DNA of 64,000 bases from Haberlea rhodopensis. Lineage: Eukaryota > Streptophyta > Magnoliopsida > Lamiales > Gesneriaceae. The stretch covers positions 248,001-312,000 of the forward strand of contig CAJQUN010000427.1 in the NCBI GenBank assembly GCA_907163345.1, read 5' to 3'. Numbering within the stretch: the first letter of the stretch is position 1; each line of letters begins with the position of its first letter. The notes under the pieces were generated by a model that was not told the origin of the DNA, ran no database searches, and worked only from the letters and a program-made list of their open reading frames with translations. The position numbers and the translations under genes are program-made. Of the stretch, positions 34,251 through 43,720 are shown piece by piece.

Positions 34251-34796
34251 GGCTATTATCATTTGAGGACGGTACTATGATATGTGCTGCTAATATGAAG
34301 ATGTGAGGTGGTTCCACTGACATATTGAGCTGAATAGGCATATCATTTTAGTCTCGTGATAATAAGGTACTTGTTGAGACATGTCATGACATGGTGCATT
34401 TGTGGATGCATGATACAGAACATTCACATGAGATGAATTATTGTGCTTTATCATTATTATTGATATTGTGTTTTGATATTGCACTGGAGATAGTTGTTTA
34501 TCTATACTCACGTTTTGTGAATGTTTCTGTAGGATTGCATAGACGTGGGAATCGTGAGTCTTATTCCGCTGCGAGGTGAACCACTGCATAGGAGTTGTAC
34601 TGGCTTAGGTTGTTTATTTTCTATGTCATGTATATATAGAAAAGTTAGTTGGTTTTTGTACTAGTGGTTTGGTACATCTGTAACAACTTAACTAGTAAGA
34701 TACTCTTAATCAGTGTATGTTATTACTTAATTCAGACTCACATATGTATGCTTAATGAAATACAAAATGGATTAAGTAACGAGGACCCCACATTAG

Positions 34797-34814
34797 TGGT
34801 ATCAGAGCAGTGGT
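34797..34814 (+). other. Gypsy-B primer-binding site
   Basis: TGGTATCAGAGCAGTGGT four bases after the LTR; the first 12 bases complement the 3' end of initiator tRNA-Met. Confidence 0.92.
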
Positions 34815-34966
34815 TCGAGAACGGGGTGAACATGGGTAGAGGAAGTGTATTAGGGAGTTACCTAAACACTTTGAGAATGGTACTAGCATGTTAGTATGTG
34901 GAATATGATGTTATTCTAACATGTTATATAATTATGAATGTTATTGTTAACCCTTGATCTACAGCT

Positions 34967-35962
34967 ATGACAGACAGAGGGTATCATGAGGATGTTGGGG
35001 ATGCCATGAGTGGCAATGCGAGTGTGAGGATGGCGCCTGTGCCACCACCACCGATTGAGCAAGGGCCAGTGGAACAAGTACTGTTGCCTGGAGAATTGAC
35101 TTTGACGCAGTTTCTGAGTTATCAGCCACCTAGGTTTGAGGGGACTGAATCAGGGGAACTGGCAGAGGAGTGGCTAGAACGCGTGGAACAGATATTTGTG
35201 TCAGCACCGTGTGCCAAGACTGCTTGGTTACGCTTAGCTGAATTCCAGTTAGCTAAGAAAGCTATGATGTGGTGGAAATCCACAGTGCTTGAGCTGAGAG
35301 CGCAAGGACAGACAGTTAACTGGGATGTGTTTAGAATTAAGTTCCTGGAGCATTATTTCTCTGTTGCTGCAAGGCAGAGGAAAGAGGATGAATTTACAAA
35401 TTTGAGACAGGGATCAATGACAATATCTGACTATGCTGTGCATTATTCTTCTTTGCTCCGGTATGTGCCACATATCGCTGTAAACACAAAAGCAAAGATC
35501 AGACAGTTTGTGAAAGGATTGAGGCCTGAATTATTTGATAGGGTAATGTCCAATAACCCTACATCATATGAAGAAGCGTTGACTAGAGCCGAAATGGCTG
35601 AGATTGCTGTAGGCGTATACAAGGATGTTGGACAAGCCCAACCACCTACATCTGACAGTATGAGACCTAGAGGAGAACCATTTAAATCATCACGAGGTGG
35701 TGCATCTTCATCTCGGTTTAGTGGGAAACGTTTTGGATCACAAAAAGGGGGTGATCGAAAATCTAAGGGACAGTTCCAAGGTAGTAGTAGTGGCAGTGGT
35801 GTGCAATGCTTTAAATGTGGTGGACCACATTTGAAACGAGATTGTCCTCAATTGAATCCAGTCGTTTGTTTCCGTTGTGGGAGGCCAGGATATGTGATCC
35901 GTGATTGTACTCAAGTGGGTGGACAACAGAGGAGAGGACCCATTTCAGAGACTACAGTATAA
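34967..35962 (+). CDS. Gypsy-B gag
   Basis: 331 aa. Gag packages the element RNA into particles. The capsid core runs from about residue 45 (PPRFEGTESGELAEEWL) through WDVFRIKFLEHYF and RQRKEDEFTNLRQGSMT to KIRQFVKGLRPELF (near residue 190). A basic, serine- and glycine-rich linker precedes two zinc knuckles near residues 280-316 (CFKCGGPHLKRDC and CFRCGRPGYVIRDC). The TAA at 35960-35962 is in frame with the pol part that resumes afterwards, so it interrupts what was probably one gag-pol frame. The first ATG after the leader was taken as the start. Confidence 0.88.
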   Translation: MTDRGYHEDVGDAMSGNASVRMAPVPPPPIEQGPVEQVLLPGELTLTQFLSYQPPRFEGTESGELAEEWLERVEQIFVSAPCAKTAWLRLAEFQLAKKAMMWWKSTVLELRAQGQTVNWDVFRIKFLEHYFSVAARQRKEDEFTNLRQGSMTISDYAVHYSSLLRYVPHIAVNTKAKIRQFVKGLRPELFDRVMSNNPTSYEEALTRAEMAEIAVGVYKDVGQAQPPTSDSMRPRGEPFKSSRGGASSSRFSGKRFGSQKGGDRKSKGQFQGSSSGSGVQCFKCGGPHLKRDCPQLNPVVCFRCGRPGYVIRDCTQVGGQQRRGPISETTV

Positions 35963-36025
35963 CAGAGACCACAGAGTGTACCACAGTCTGGTGGAGGACA
36001 GAGGACAGGAACACCTCAGGCTCAG

Positions 36026-37324
36026 GTGTATGCACTGAACAGGGAGGAAGCAGAGGCAGCTCCTGATGATGTGATAGCGGGTAAGTGTACTTTGTTTACT
36101 TATCCTGCTTTACTGTTGATTGATACTGGTGCATCACATTCTTTTATTGCACAAGCATTTATTGATCGGTATCATATATGCTCGTCTCCACTGTTGATGC
36201 CTCTTTATGTTTCGACACCCATGGGAACTACTGTGATGACTTGTCAGAGTGTGTCTGATTGTGCTATTCAGTTTGAGACTGAGTTTGGGCTACAGGCTGA
36301 TTTGATTGTGTTAGACATGTCAGATTTTGATTGCATCCTTGGAATTGATGTATTGAGTAAATATCAGTCTGTTGTGGATTGTTGTCAGAAGATAGTGAGA
36401 TTTCAGTCTGATACTGGAAATCAATGGTTCTTCTATGGCCAAGGATCGAGGGCAATGATTCCTTTGATATCAGCAATCCGAATGTCGCGTTTGTTAGAAC
36501 GTGGACATGCGGGTTATTTGATTTATGCCCTTGATGTAAATGAACAGAAAAGAGAAAGAAAAGTAGAGGAGATACCAGTGGTTGCAGAATATGCGGATGT
36601 GTTTCCAGATGAGATACCTGGATTCCCACCGAGTCGAGAAGTGGAATTTGGTATTGATTTAATACCGGGTACTTCTGCAATTTCACGGGCTCCTTATCGG
36701 ATGGCACCAACTGAATTGAAAGAGTTGAAAACTCAATTGCAAGATTTATTGGACAAGGGATACATACGTCCTAGTGTATCGCCTTGGGGTGCTCCGGTTT
36801 TATTTGTTAAAAAGAAGGATGGAACTTTGAAATACAGAACTTGTTGGGTAGTACCTGCTTCATTAGGACTACGCCAAGAACTACTACAACGTGCTCATTG
36901 TAGTAGATACAGTATACATCCTGGAGGGAAGAAAATGTATCATGATTTACGTACACAATTTTGGTGGAAACGTATAAAACAGGATGTATTGAGCTTTGTG
37001 AAACGATGTTTGATCTGTCAACAAGTGAAAGCGGAAAGACAGAGACCAGGAGGTGAATTACATAGTTTGGAAATTCCTCAGTGGAAATGGGAACATATCA
37101 CGATGGACTTTGTGACTCATTTGCCACGGACGTCTTCTGGTTGCGATGCTATTTGGGTGATCGTTGATCGACTCACCAAAGTATCTCATTTTGTGCCATA
37201 TTGTATGACGTTTACATATCTGAGAATGGCACAGTTATACATTCAACATGTAGTGAGATTACATGGTATTCCAGTTTCCATTGTATCGGATAGGGATCCG
37301 AGATTTACTTCTCATTTCTGGTAA
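36026..37324 (+). pseudogene. Gypsy-B protease and integrase, reverse transcriptase deleted
   Basis: In frame with gag. The retropepsin has LLIDTGASHSFIA (near residue 31) and DFDCILGIDVLSKY. The linker ends in FPDEIPGFPPSREVEF, then the reverse transcriptase N-terminus up to LFVKKKDGTLK. There the sequence jumps (between about 36816 and 36850) to WVVPASLGLRQELLQRAH, the entry of integrase. The polymerase palm and RNase H are missing. Integrase retains the zinc-binding start (H, H, C and C up to KRCLICQQVK) and MDFVTHLP, but ends at a TAA (37322-37324) and is cut by LTR-X at 37369. The similar start of the two joined parts (DGTLK and YR) suggests short-homology recombination. Confidence 0.86.
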
Positions 37325-37369
37325 GGGTTACAGACAGCGTTGGGAACGGAAGTGCGGTTGAGTACAACA

Positions 37370-37418
37370 TGTTAGGATCGGTCCGGAGTGTTTAGAGGGG
37401 GGGGGGGGGGGGGGGGGT
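37370..37418 (+). repeat. LTR-X, first fragment
   Basis: Begins TGTTAGGATCGG and runs into a tract of 21 G (37397-37417). It interrupts Gypsy-B integrase. The last five bases, ggggt, are the left target copy of Ath-2. It continues at 45209 with GGGGTGAATGAACACTCC. The start and the G-rich tract followed by a GAACAC-like motif resemble Copia-type LTRs; the family is my inference. Confidence 0.7.
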
Positions 37419-38883
37419 TGATCGCTTTATTTTTTAAACAAAAGATATTTCAAAGAATAGTGTGAAGCGATTCTACCGCAATAGTGAAAATTAAGTACAA
37501 GTTGTCGAATCCACAGGGACTAACGTATAAGTACCAAATAAGATTAATAAAATTATATTTAGCCTACGATTAACAAAGTGTGATAATCTAAAGCAAACTT
37601 AAACTAAGAAATGAAACTTAAACAAGAAACAATAAAATGAATGGTTCCGGATATGCGAAGGTAAGTTGCTCAAGAAATTTATCAAGCTCTTCGTTCAACT
37701 GTGTTATCTTTACTGATTCATTTGAATAAACAATTTATCAACCAATTGATTCTAAGGGTGAAAGGTTTTCGCTATTATTCAATACACTCTCTCGAGCTGT
37801 AAAGAAACTAACAATAAATTAGAATAAGTCACTCTCGTGCACCTATTTACTAATTCAAAGTTGCATAAATTATCAAAACCTTATAACTCTAAATCTCTCG
37901 ATTCCAAGTTCTCACGTATGCGATATCATCTCTCGATCTCAATCATAACATACTTCATGAATTAAAAGAGCGTGTTACAACGTTATCTCTCGACCTCGGT
38001 TATAACTCTCAGAGTCAATCAAAGTTAGCTAGGCTTTGATCTTAGCAATCGATTAAATCATGAACAATAGACATCAATACACTCAAACACAATTGAATCA
38101 ATATATCAAACACAATGATACTAAATCTCAATAAAATAAACTAGAATTGTTTCAAATCAAATACAAAAGAAGTTTAATCGTCTCTCGACCTCAAAAACAT
38201 CAATTGAAAATTAATATGAAATAGATTAAAGTCTAGAAATACGATAAACGGCGGAATGAATCCGTGCGTAGCACCGAAATCTCTTCTCTTGCTCCTTCCT
38301 TGCACTCCGGAATTGATTGGCTTTACTTTGGCGAAGAACCGGAAGAACGGATCTCCTTGGCGGCGGCTGGGCGGCGGCTAGGGCTCTTCTTTGGTCCAGA
38401 AAAATCGTCTGATATGCTCCTCACTTTGGAATGAATCAATTCGCGCTTAAAACCCCCCACAATCACGATAAAAAAGGAAAATAAAATCTTCAGGATTTCG
38501 CGTCTCGATCGATCGAGATTTTCTACCGATCGATCGGTGCACTGTTCATGCCAGCTTTTGAAACTCACTGTCTCGCTCGATCGATCGAGATTTTCCACCG
38601 ATCGATCGAGACTTGAAATTCTTTGATGCTCAACTCTCTGCCTGGCTCGATCGATCGAGAGTAAATCTCGATCGATCGAGATTCCGAAAATCTCATTTCC
38701 TCAATTTTTGTTCTTTCTCGCCTCGATTTCGCCTGTTATCTTCATATTGGCTCATTTCTTCCACTTCCAATCTATTTTCCTGAAACAAACGAATAAACAC
38801 CAAAAAGCATAATATCATCCAGGAAAAAATACGGAAAGTAGGAAGAAATTACAGTTAAAAACACTCAAAATCTAAGCCTATCA
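37419..38883 (-). repeat. Ath-2 LTR (left copy, 3' LTR)
   Basis: 1465 bp. On the minus strand TGATAGGCTTAG to AAAGCGATCA. It lacks 24 bp present in the right copy near its + strand left end. Three palindrome pairs are at 38506/38527, 38578/38599 and 38648/38669, each exactly 21 bp apart. Confidence 0.93.
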
Positions 38884-40201
38884 ACTCCCCCAAACTTAGA
38901 CTTGATCGTCCTCGAGCAAGCAATAAGCTCAAAAAGAAAAGTTAAAATCGATACTAAGCATGAATCATCTTTACAACATACGTAAAATCTCAGAAATCCT
39001 ACTTACACATCAATAGAAGTCATTCAACACTTAACAAGAAGCAATTTCTCCTAATTTAAACAATACATCGCAACATCGGAACGTGCGTGTGTGCTATTGT
39101 CAAACATGAGTTACATACATATCTTTAAGATCAACATGTGCCATATCAACTCCTAGTCAAGATTACTTTGAATTACTCTACAAATTTACTATCCAGCACT
39201 TCTCCACTAATGTAATTATTCCCTAGACTTGGATCAAAAGGTCTTAAAAGCTTATAACGTTAGGCCTTTTGGTGTCGGCTCCAAAGAAAAGGTAGGATGA
39301 ATTCAAAGAAGAGAGTATAATAAAATCAGTTCAACTATTTTACGCTTCTCTTCACATTTTCTAGCCTTGGCCACTTTGGGTCTTATTTAAATTTTTTTTT
39401 CAAGGCTTTTTCTCTACATCTTTTCCTTTATTCTTTGCTCATTCTTTTGTTCATTTCATTTTTTTCACAATGAACTTATCAACATATAACAATTTAATGC
39501 AATGAATGAGATTCATTATACTCTCCTAGGGGTGGGTAAAAATTTTCTTTTAGGCTCAATCCAAGGTAGGTATAATGAGGTTGTCAAGAATGTTGAATGG
39601 GAATCATATGCAATGCATATACCATTCTTTTTCAATAAGGCTCAAAAGGGGACACTAAGGAATAATGTGTACCAGGTAGGCTTGAAAGGCACAAACGGTC
39701 CAAAGATCGCCTAAATCATCTCCAAGTCTAGTTCCTAATTATAAATTTCGCCTCAAAGTGCTTTCAACTAAACTGTAGAGTTATCTAAGATACTCAAGAC
39801 TCATCATAGTACTTCACTCAATCATGACTCAATAAGTGCTCAAATTATTCCTCAGTTTTGACATATAGTTAACAAAGGATATATACAAACAAGTTAAACA
39901 TTTCCATGACTCATATCTAGATGAGGATTAATTTCATCATGTATTACCTTTGCAATTCCAACTCATCAATTCTCAAGAATAACTCAATCAATAAAAAATT
40001 TTTTGTTGGTAATGCTCAAGGATGAATCAGTCTCAACATCATGCAGTCATGCTAGGAAAAGAAACAAGACAAGTAGCAGAATGTGCAAAAGCAAGATATA
40101 TACAAATACTCAAAAACCCCCCCAAACTTAGCATGTGAATTGCCCTCAATGAACAAGAAAAATAAATGCAAAGGCAAAGACACATACCATGACGACGATC
40201 G
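38884..40201 (-). other. Ath-2 3' noncoding interior
   Basis: No gene. It runs from the end of the accessory ORF to the polypurine tract and LTR. Patches such as the region near 39290-39420 resemble 3640-3790 of Ath-1. The frame 39502-39714 has no recognisable feature. Confidence 0.6.
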
Positions 40202-41440
40202 TCACTGATCGTCGTCCTCATCATGCTCCGGAGGGGGAACTGGGTAGTGGTGCTCCTCGCCCTGATATGGCGGAAATGGTGGGTACTCAGAAGGTGGAGG
40301 TGCATGCGGCTGATAAGGTGCAAAATGTGGCTCCGGCGGGAACTGGAAACCTGGAAAGCCCTGGGCCATGGCAGTGTTCCATGCACTCTGATAGTGCATG
40401 AACTCCATCTGACGCCGAGCTACCTGCTCATGGTCCATCTGCAATGCTCTCTGCATGCTATGAATGTCCCGCTGCATGCTGTGAATGCTCTGCTGCTCCA
40501 GGCGAATATCTTGGAGATCCCTATGAAGAGAGTCCAAAGTAACACGTGTATGTTCTGCAGCAGAGGATGATGCTCCAGCTTGTGTAGTGCCCGAAGGTCT
40601 TCGTCGACCCGTAGGAGGTGGTGGAGCGTCCACAATGATCGGTGTCTTCGGCGGAAGTAGCTCCTCGTCTTCCCCCCATGTCACTCCGTACCGCTGACAT
40701 AAAGCAGTGATCGTGGATGGAAACGGTAGTGCGGAGGTCGGTGAGCTGCTCCCAATTTCTGCAATGTGATCACTAATGATCTCGCCGAAGTCCACTTCCT
40801 TCCCTGAGAGGATGGCATATACCAGGACCGCTCTGTCTTTTGTCACCTCAGAAGTGTGGGTCGAAGGCATGACCCGCGAGGCGACAAATGAAAACCATGC
40901 TTGGGCCTCTGGCTTCAAATGTTTCTTTAGAACCAACTGTGGCTCTGCTTTATCATTCCTTTGCCAATCCACTCCCGGCTTGCCAATAACTGTCAATACC
41001 TCATCGTAGTCAATCCTGCTACTCTTGAAAGATTGGTATGCACAGTTTTGAATTAAAGGCATCCGGTGAATATTGTTGATTGCGGCTCGATCCACCAACA
41101 CATCCTTCCCTCGAACATAAACACTTACTTGGTGCCCTGGTCTAACCGCTCGAAGATTTGTGTAAAACTCCCTTACCAGTGGCACCACAGCATCAATCGG
41201 TGTCTGAACAAATTGAACCCACCCTTTTCGCCGGACTGTCCTAATGACAGGACATTCCAATTTATCCATGCTCATTCCCCTTTCACGGCTCAGGGGTTTC
41301 TTATGGTAGGTGGGGTATAATTCAGCAATTGTGGCATTGAGAAACTTCTGTTCATCATATCCTGGCTCAGAAACAGTGGCCTCCGCCTGCTTTTGCTTTT
41401 GGGAAGCCTCCGCCTGCTTTGACCTCTTTCTGGATGACAT
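40202..41440 (-). CDS. Ath-2 accessory ORF (putative plant transposon protein type)
   Basis: 412 aa, uninterrupted. It has a basic N-terminus (SSRKRSKQAEASQKQKQAEA), then a globular region of about 200 aa with VRRKGWVQFVQTP, VREFYTNLRA and VYVRGKDVLVDRAAINNI. It resembles the plant family annotated as putative plant transposon protein, found in Athila-type and derived elements. A proline-rich, acidic tail ends HDEDDDQ. It lies downstream of gag, where complete Athila elements carry the extra ORF after pol. The function is unknown; it is not homologous to a catalytic transposase as far as I can see. Preservation in a pol-less element argues for use or for very recent insertion. Confidence 0.75.
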   Translation of the reverse strand: MSSRKRSKQAEASQKQKQAEATVSEPGYDEQKFLNATIAELYPTYHKKPLSRERGMSMDKLECPVIRTVRRKGWVQFVQTPIDAVVPLVREFYTNLRAVRPGHQVSVYVRGKDVLVDRAAINNIHRMPLIQNCAYQSFKSSRIDYDEVLTVIGKPGVDWQRNDKAEPQLVLKKHLKPEAQAWFSFVASRVMPSTHTSEVTKDRAVLVYAILSGKEVDFGEIISDHIAEIGSSSPTSALPFPSTITALCQRYGVTWGEDEELLPPKTPIIVDAPPPPTGRRRPSGTTQAGASSSAAEHTRVTLDSLHRDLQDIRLEQQSIHSMQRDIHSMQRALQMDHEQVARRQMEFMHYQSAWNTAMAQGFPGFQFPPEPHFAPYQPHAPPPSEYPPFPPYQGEEHHYPVPPPEHDEDDDQ

Positions 41441-42247
41441 TTTCTTGCTAAATGATTCCCAACTAACTCAATTAAATCCGACTATCACCACACAACACTA
41501 TAAATCTTCCTCCTATTGATCCCTTCCTAACCCAATTTGACTATAATTCAAGAAATTTCACCAAAAGCTACAATCTTTAAGAATTGGAAACCAATTACCG
41601 CTTAAAATCTGATCTTTGAAAAATTTGGCACTTGGCTTGGAATTCCCTTTTTGATGTACTTCTACCCAATTTGCCTTGCAATCCTTCAAATCTGCAATGA
41701 AAATCTCATTAAAACAAATATTACTTCCCAGATTTGAAGTAAATTTAAATTTGATGGAAAAAATGATGAGATTAGATGAAGGAATTTGAAAAGGTGGCTA
41801 GGGTTCTGTTGTGGAGAGGAGAAAAATTGATTTTTGAAAGTGATGGATGCTGCGTCTGTGCCCTATTATTTTTCAAAATTTTCTCTCGCTCGATCGATCG
41901 GAAAAATTCTCGATCGATCGAGCGAGGCAGTAGGCACAATGTCTTTTTAAAAAAAATCGGGCGATCGATCGAGATTTTGTCTCGATCGATCGCCAGCAGC
42001 AGCAAACAAAATTTGAATTTTTTTTTTTTTTTCAACATCTTTCTCTCGGATTGCCTCGCCTACAACCAACTTGTTCTTGCTTTCACACCTGCAATAGAAA
42101 ATACACAAATTCATTCCCAGACAAACTCAAAACAAACAAACTAACAAAATCACATCAAAACAAGAAATCAAAAACAAAACTCGAGAAAAGGAAAAACGGA
42201 AGTTCTTAATTTATAGTCCCAAGCTGGACTGTCACCTCCTCGTCTTC
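41441..42247 (-). other. Ath-2 spacer between gag and the accessory ORF
   Basis: No gene. It replaces the missing pol. It contains two further palindrome pairs (41891/41911 and 41962/41983), outside the LTR. The frames 41772-42144 are readings of this AT-rich spacer. Confidence 0.7.
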
Positions 42248-43528
42248 TCAATTTGATGGCTCCTTTGGATTCTTTACAGAATCACTCGGGAGCGTACCTT
42301 GCGTCCTCCCAGATATCAACGTGGCCAACTGCCCTATCTGCACTTCCAAATTTTTAATAGATGCATCCTGATTCTGCATCCTCACCTCCGTTGATGAAAT
42401 CAACTTTGCCATAAGTTCCTCCATACTCGGCTTTTGTGTGAACCCTGCCTGCGGTTGAGGGTTCAACACATTTTCTTGATTCGACCATCTCAAATTCGGG
42501 TGGTTCCTCCATGGTTGGTTATAATTCGAGTAGGAATTATGGGACGGCCTGTTACCTACAAAATTCACAGCCTCAACAGATTGGTTAAATTGGTTACTTG
42601 CCTGACACTCGATGCTAGGATGACCGCCTCCACACAGCTCACAGAAGATAGCTTGGGCTTGCATTGCTGCTGCTCCCATGCTGTCAATCTTCCGGTTCAT
42701 GGCTTCTAATTGAGCCGAAAGAGCAGTGATCTCGTCCACTTGATGGACTCCCATTGGCTTCTGTGGCGTGCTCCTCTCTGATTGCCATTGGTAACTGTTG
42801 CACGCCATTTCCTCCAACAAGCTATATGCCTCTTCCAGCGTCTTCCTCATTATGGATCCCCCAGATGCTGCATCAATCATGGAACGGTTAGCAGAAAATA
42901 AACCGTTATAGAACGTTTGTACCTGCAGCCATATGGGTAGACCATGGTGTGGGCATCTCCTCAACAACTCCTTAAAACGATCCCACGCTTCATATAACGT
43001 CTTGGGGTCAAACTGCCCAAAAGTTGTGATATCGTTCCGCATCTTTGCCGTCTTGGAAGGGGGAAAGTACTTTGATAAAAACGCTTTCGTCATCCCCTCC
43101 CATGTTGTTATAGAACCTGCAGGTAGGGAATTCAACCATGACTTAGCTTTGTCTCGTAATGAAAAGGGGAAAAGTCTTAACCAGATGGCGTCGTCAGAGA
43201 CGCCATTGTGTTTGAATGTGTCACAAATCTCCAAAAAGTTGGAGATGTGATTATTCGGATCATCTGTAGATGCTCCCCCAAACATAACCGAGTGCTGAAT
43301 CATTTGTATGATTGCCGGCTTGATCTCAAAATTGTTCGCTTGAATCGTCGGCCTCGTAATACTGGACAACGATCCATGAAATGCCGGTTGCGCAAAGTCC
43401 ATCATCGATCTAGGGTTCTGTGCTTCGTTATTATCAGCCATCGCTCGAGCTTCTCGTAATCGCCTAAGTAAAGTTCTTTCTATCTCCGGATCGAAAGGCT
43501 CGAGAATGGGCTCCTCTCTTCTGGGCAT
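42248..43528 (-). CDS. Ath-2 gag
   Basis: 426 aa, intact. Gag forms the particle and binds RNA. Order of blocks: FDPEIERTLLRRLRE at the N-terminus, then the capsid core LRLFPFSLRDKAKSWLNSLP (near residue 118), ITTWEGMTKAFLSKYFPP, YEAWDRFKELLRRCPHHGLP and QTFYNGL. A zinc-knuckle-like CELCGGGHPSIEC stands near residue 296, and a C-terminal helix has SIKNLEVQIGQLA. The frame ends in NPKEPSN at the point where Athila polyproteins go on into protease, so the stop coincides with the loss of pol. The start MPRREEP is the first ATG after the PBS in this frame. Confidence 0.92.
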   Translation of the reverse strand: MPRREEPILEPFDPEIERTLLRRLREARAMADNNEAQNPRSMMDFAQPAFHGSLSSITRPTIQANNFEIKPAIIQMIQHSVMFGGASTDDPNNHISNFLEICDTFKHNGVSDDAIWLRLFPFSLRDKAKSWLNSLPAGSITTWEGMTKAFLSKYFPPSKTAKMRNDITTFGQFDPKTLYEAWDRFKELLRRCPHHGLPIWLQVQTFYNGLFSANRSMIDAASGGSIMRKTLEEAYSLLEEMACNSYQWQSERSTPQKPMGVHQVDEITALSAQLEAMNRKIDSMGAAAMQAQAIFCELCGGGHPSIECQASNQFNQSVEAVNFVGNRPSHNSYSNYNQPWRNHPNLRWSNQENVLNPQPQAGFTQKPSMEELMAKLISSTEVRMQNQDASIKNLEVQIGQLATLISGRTQGTLPSDSVKNPKEPSN

Positions 43529-43696
43529 GCACTAGAGAAACGATTCCTGTACAAAATAGACAAAAGGAGACACAAAATACACAAAGTTATTCACAAAGAT
43601 CAACAAAAGAAAACAGAAAAGAAAAACAAAAACGCAATAATAAAAGAATTGGCTAAATTACAATTAACTAATCTCGTATGATATTATACAGATTAG

Positions 43697-43714
43697 TCCC
43701 TGGCAACGGCGCCA
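43697..43714 (-). other. Ath-2 primer-binding site (tRNA-Asp type)
   Basis: On the minus strand TGGCGCCGTTGCCAGGGA, complementary to the 3' end of tRNA-Asp with one change from Ath-1, six bases from the right LTR. Confidence 0.9.
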
Positions 43715-43720
43715 AAAACT

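Larger units (their letters stand above)
32798..34792 (+). repeat. Gypsy-B 5' LTR
   Basis: 1995 bp from TGTAATGCCTCG to CCCCACA. It carries eight CGATCGATCG-type sites (33542-33745), arranged in four pairs, and a 44-bp tandem repeat (34044-34250). The pattern TGTAATGCC to CCCACA is shared with Gypsy-A. Confidence 0.85.
32798..37369 (+). mobile_element. Gypsy-B, truncated Ty3/gypsy element
   Basis: 5' LTR, PBS, gag, protease and integrase on the plus strand; the integrase is cut at 37369 by LTR-X. Gag type, two zinc knuckles and the integrase sequence fit the chromovirus (Tekay/Del-like) group. The reverse transcriptase and RNase H are deleted, and two in-frame stops are present, so it cannot act alone. 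Its LTR, PBS and gag resemble Gypsy-A. The 3' LTR is not in the window after the nested block. Confidence 0.87.
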
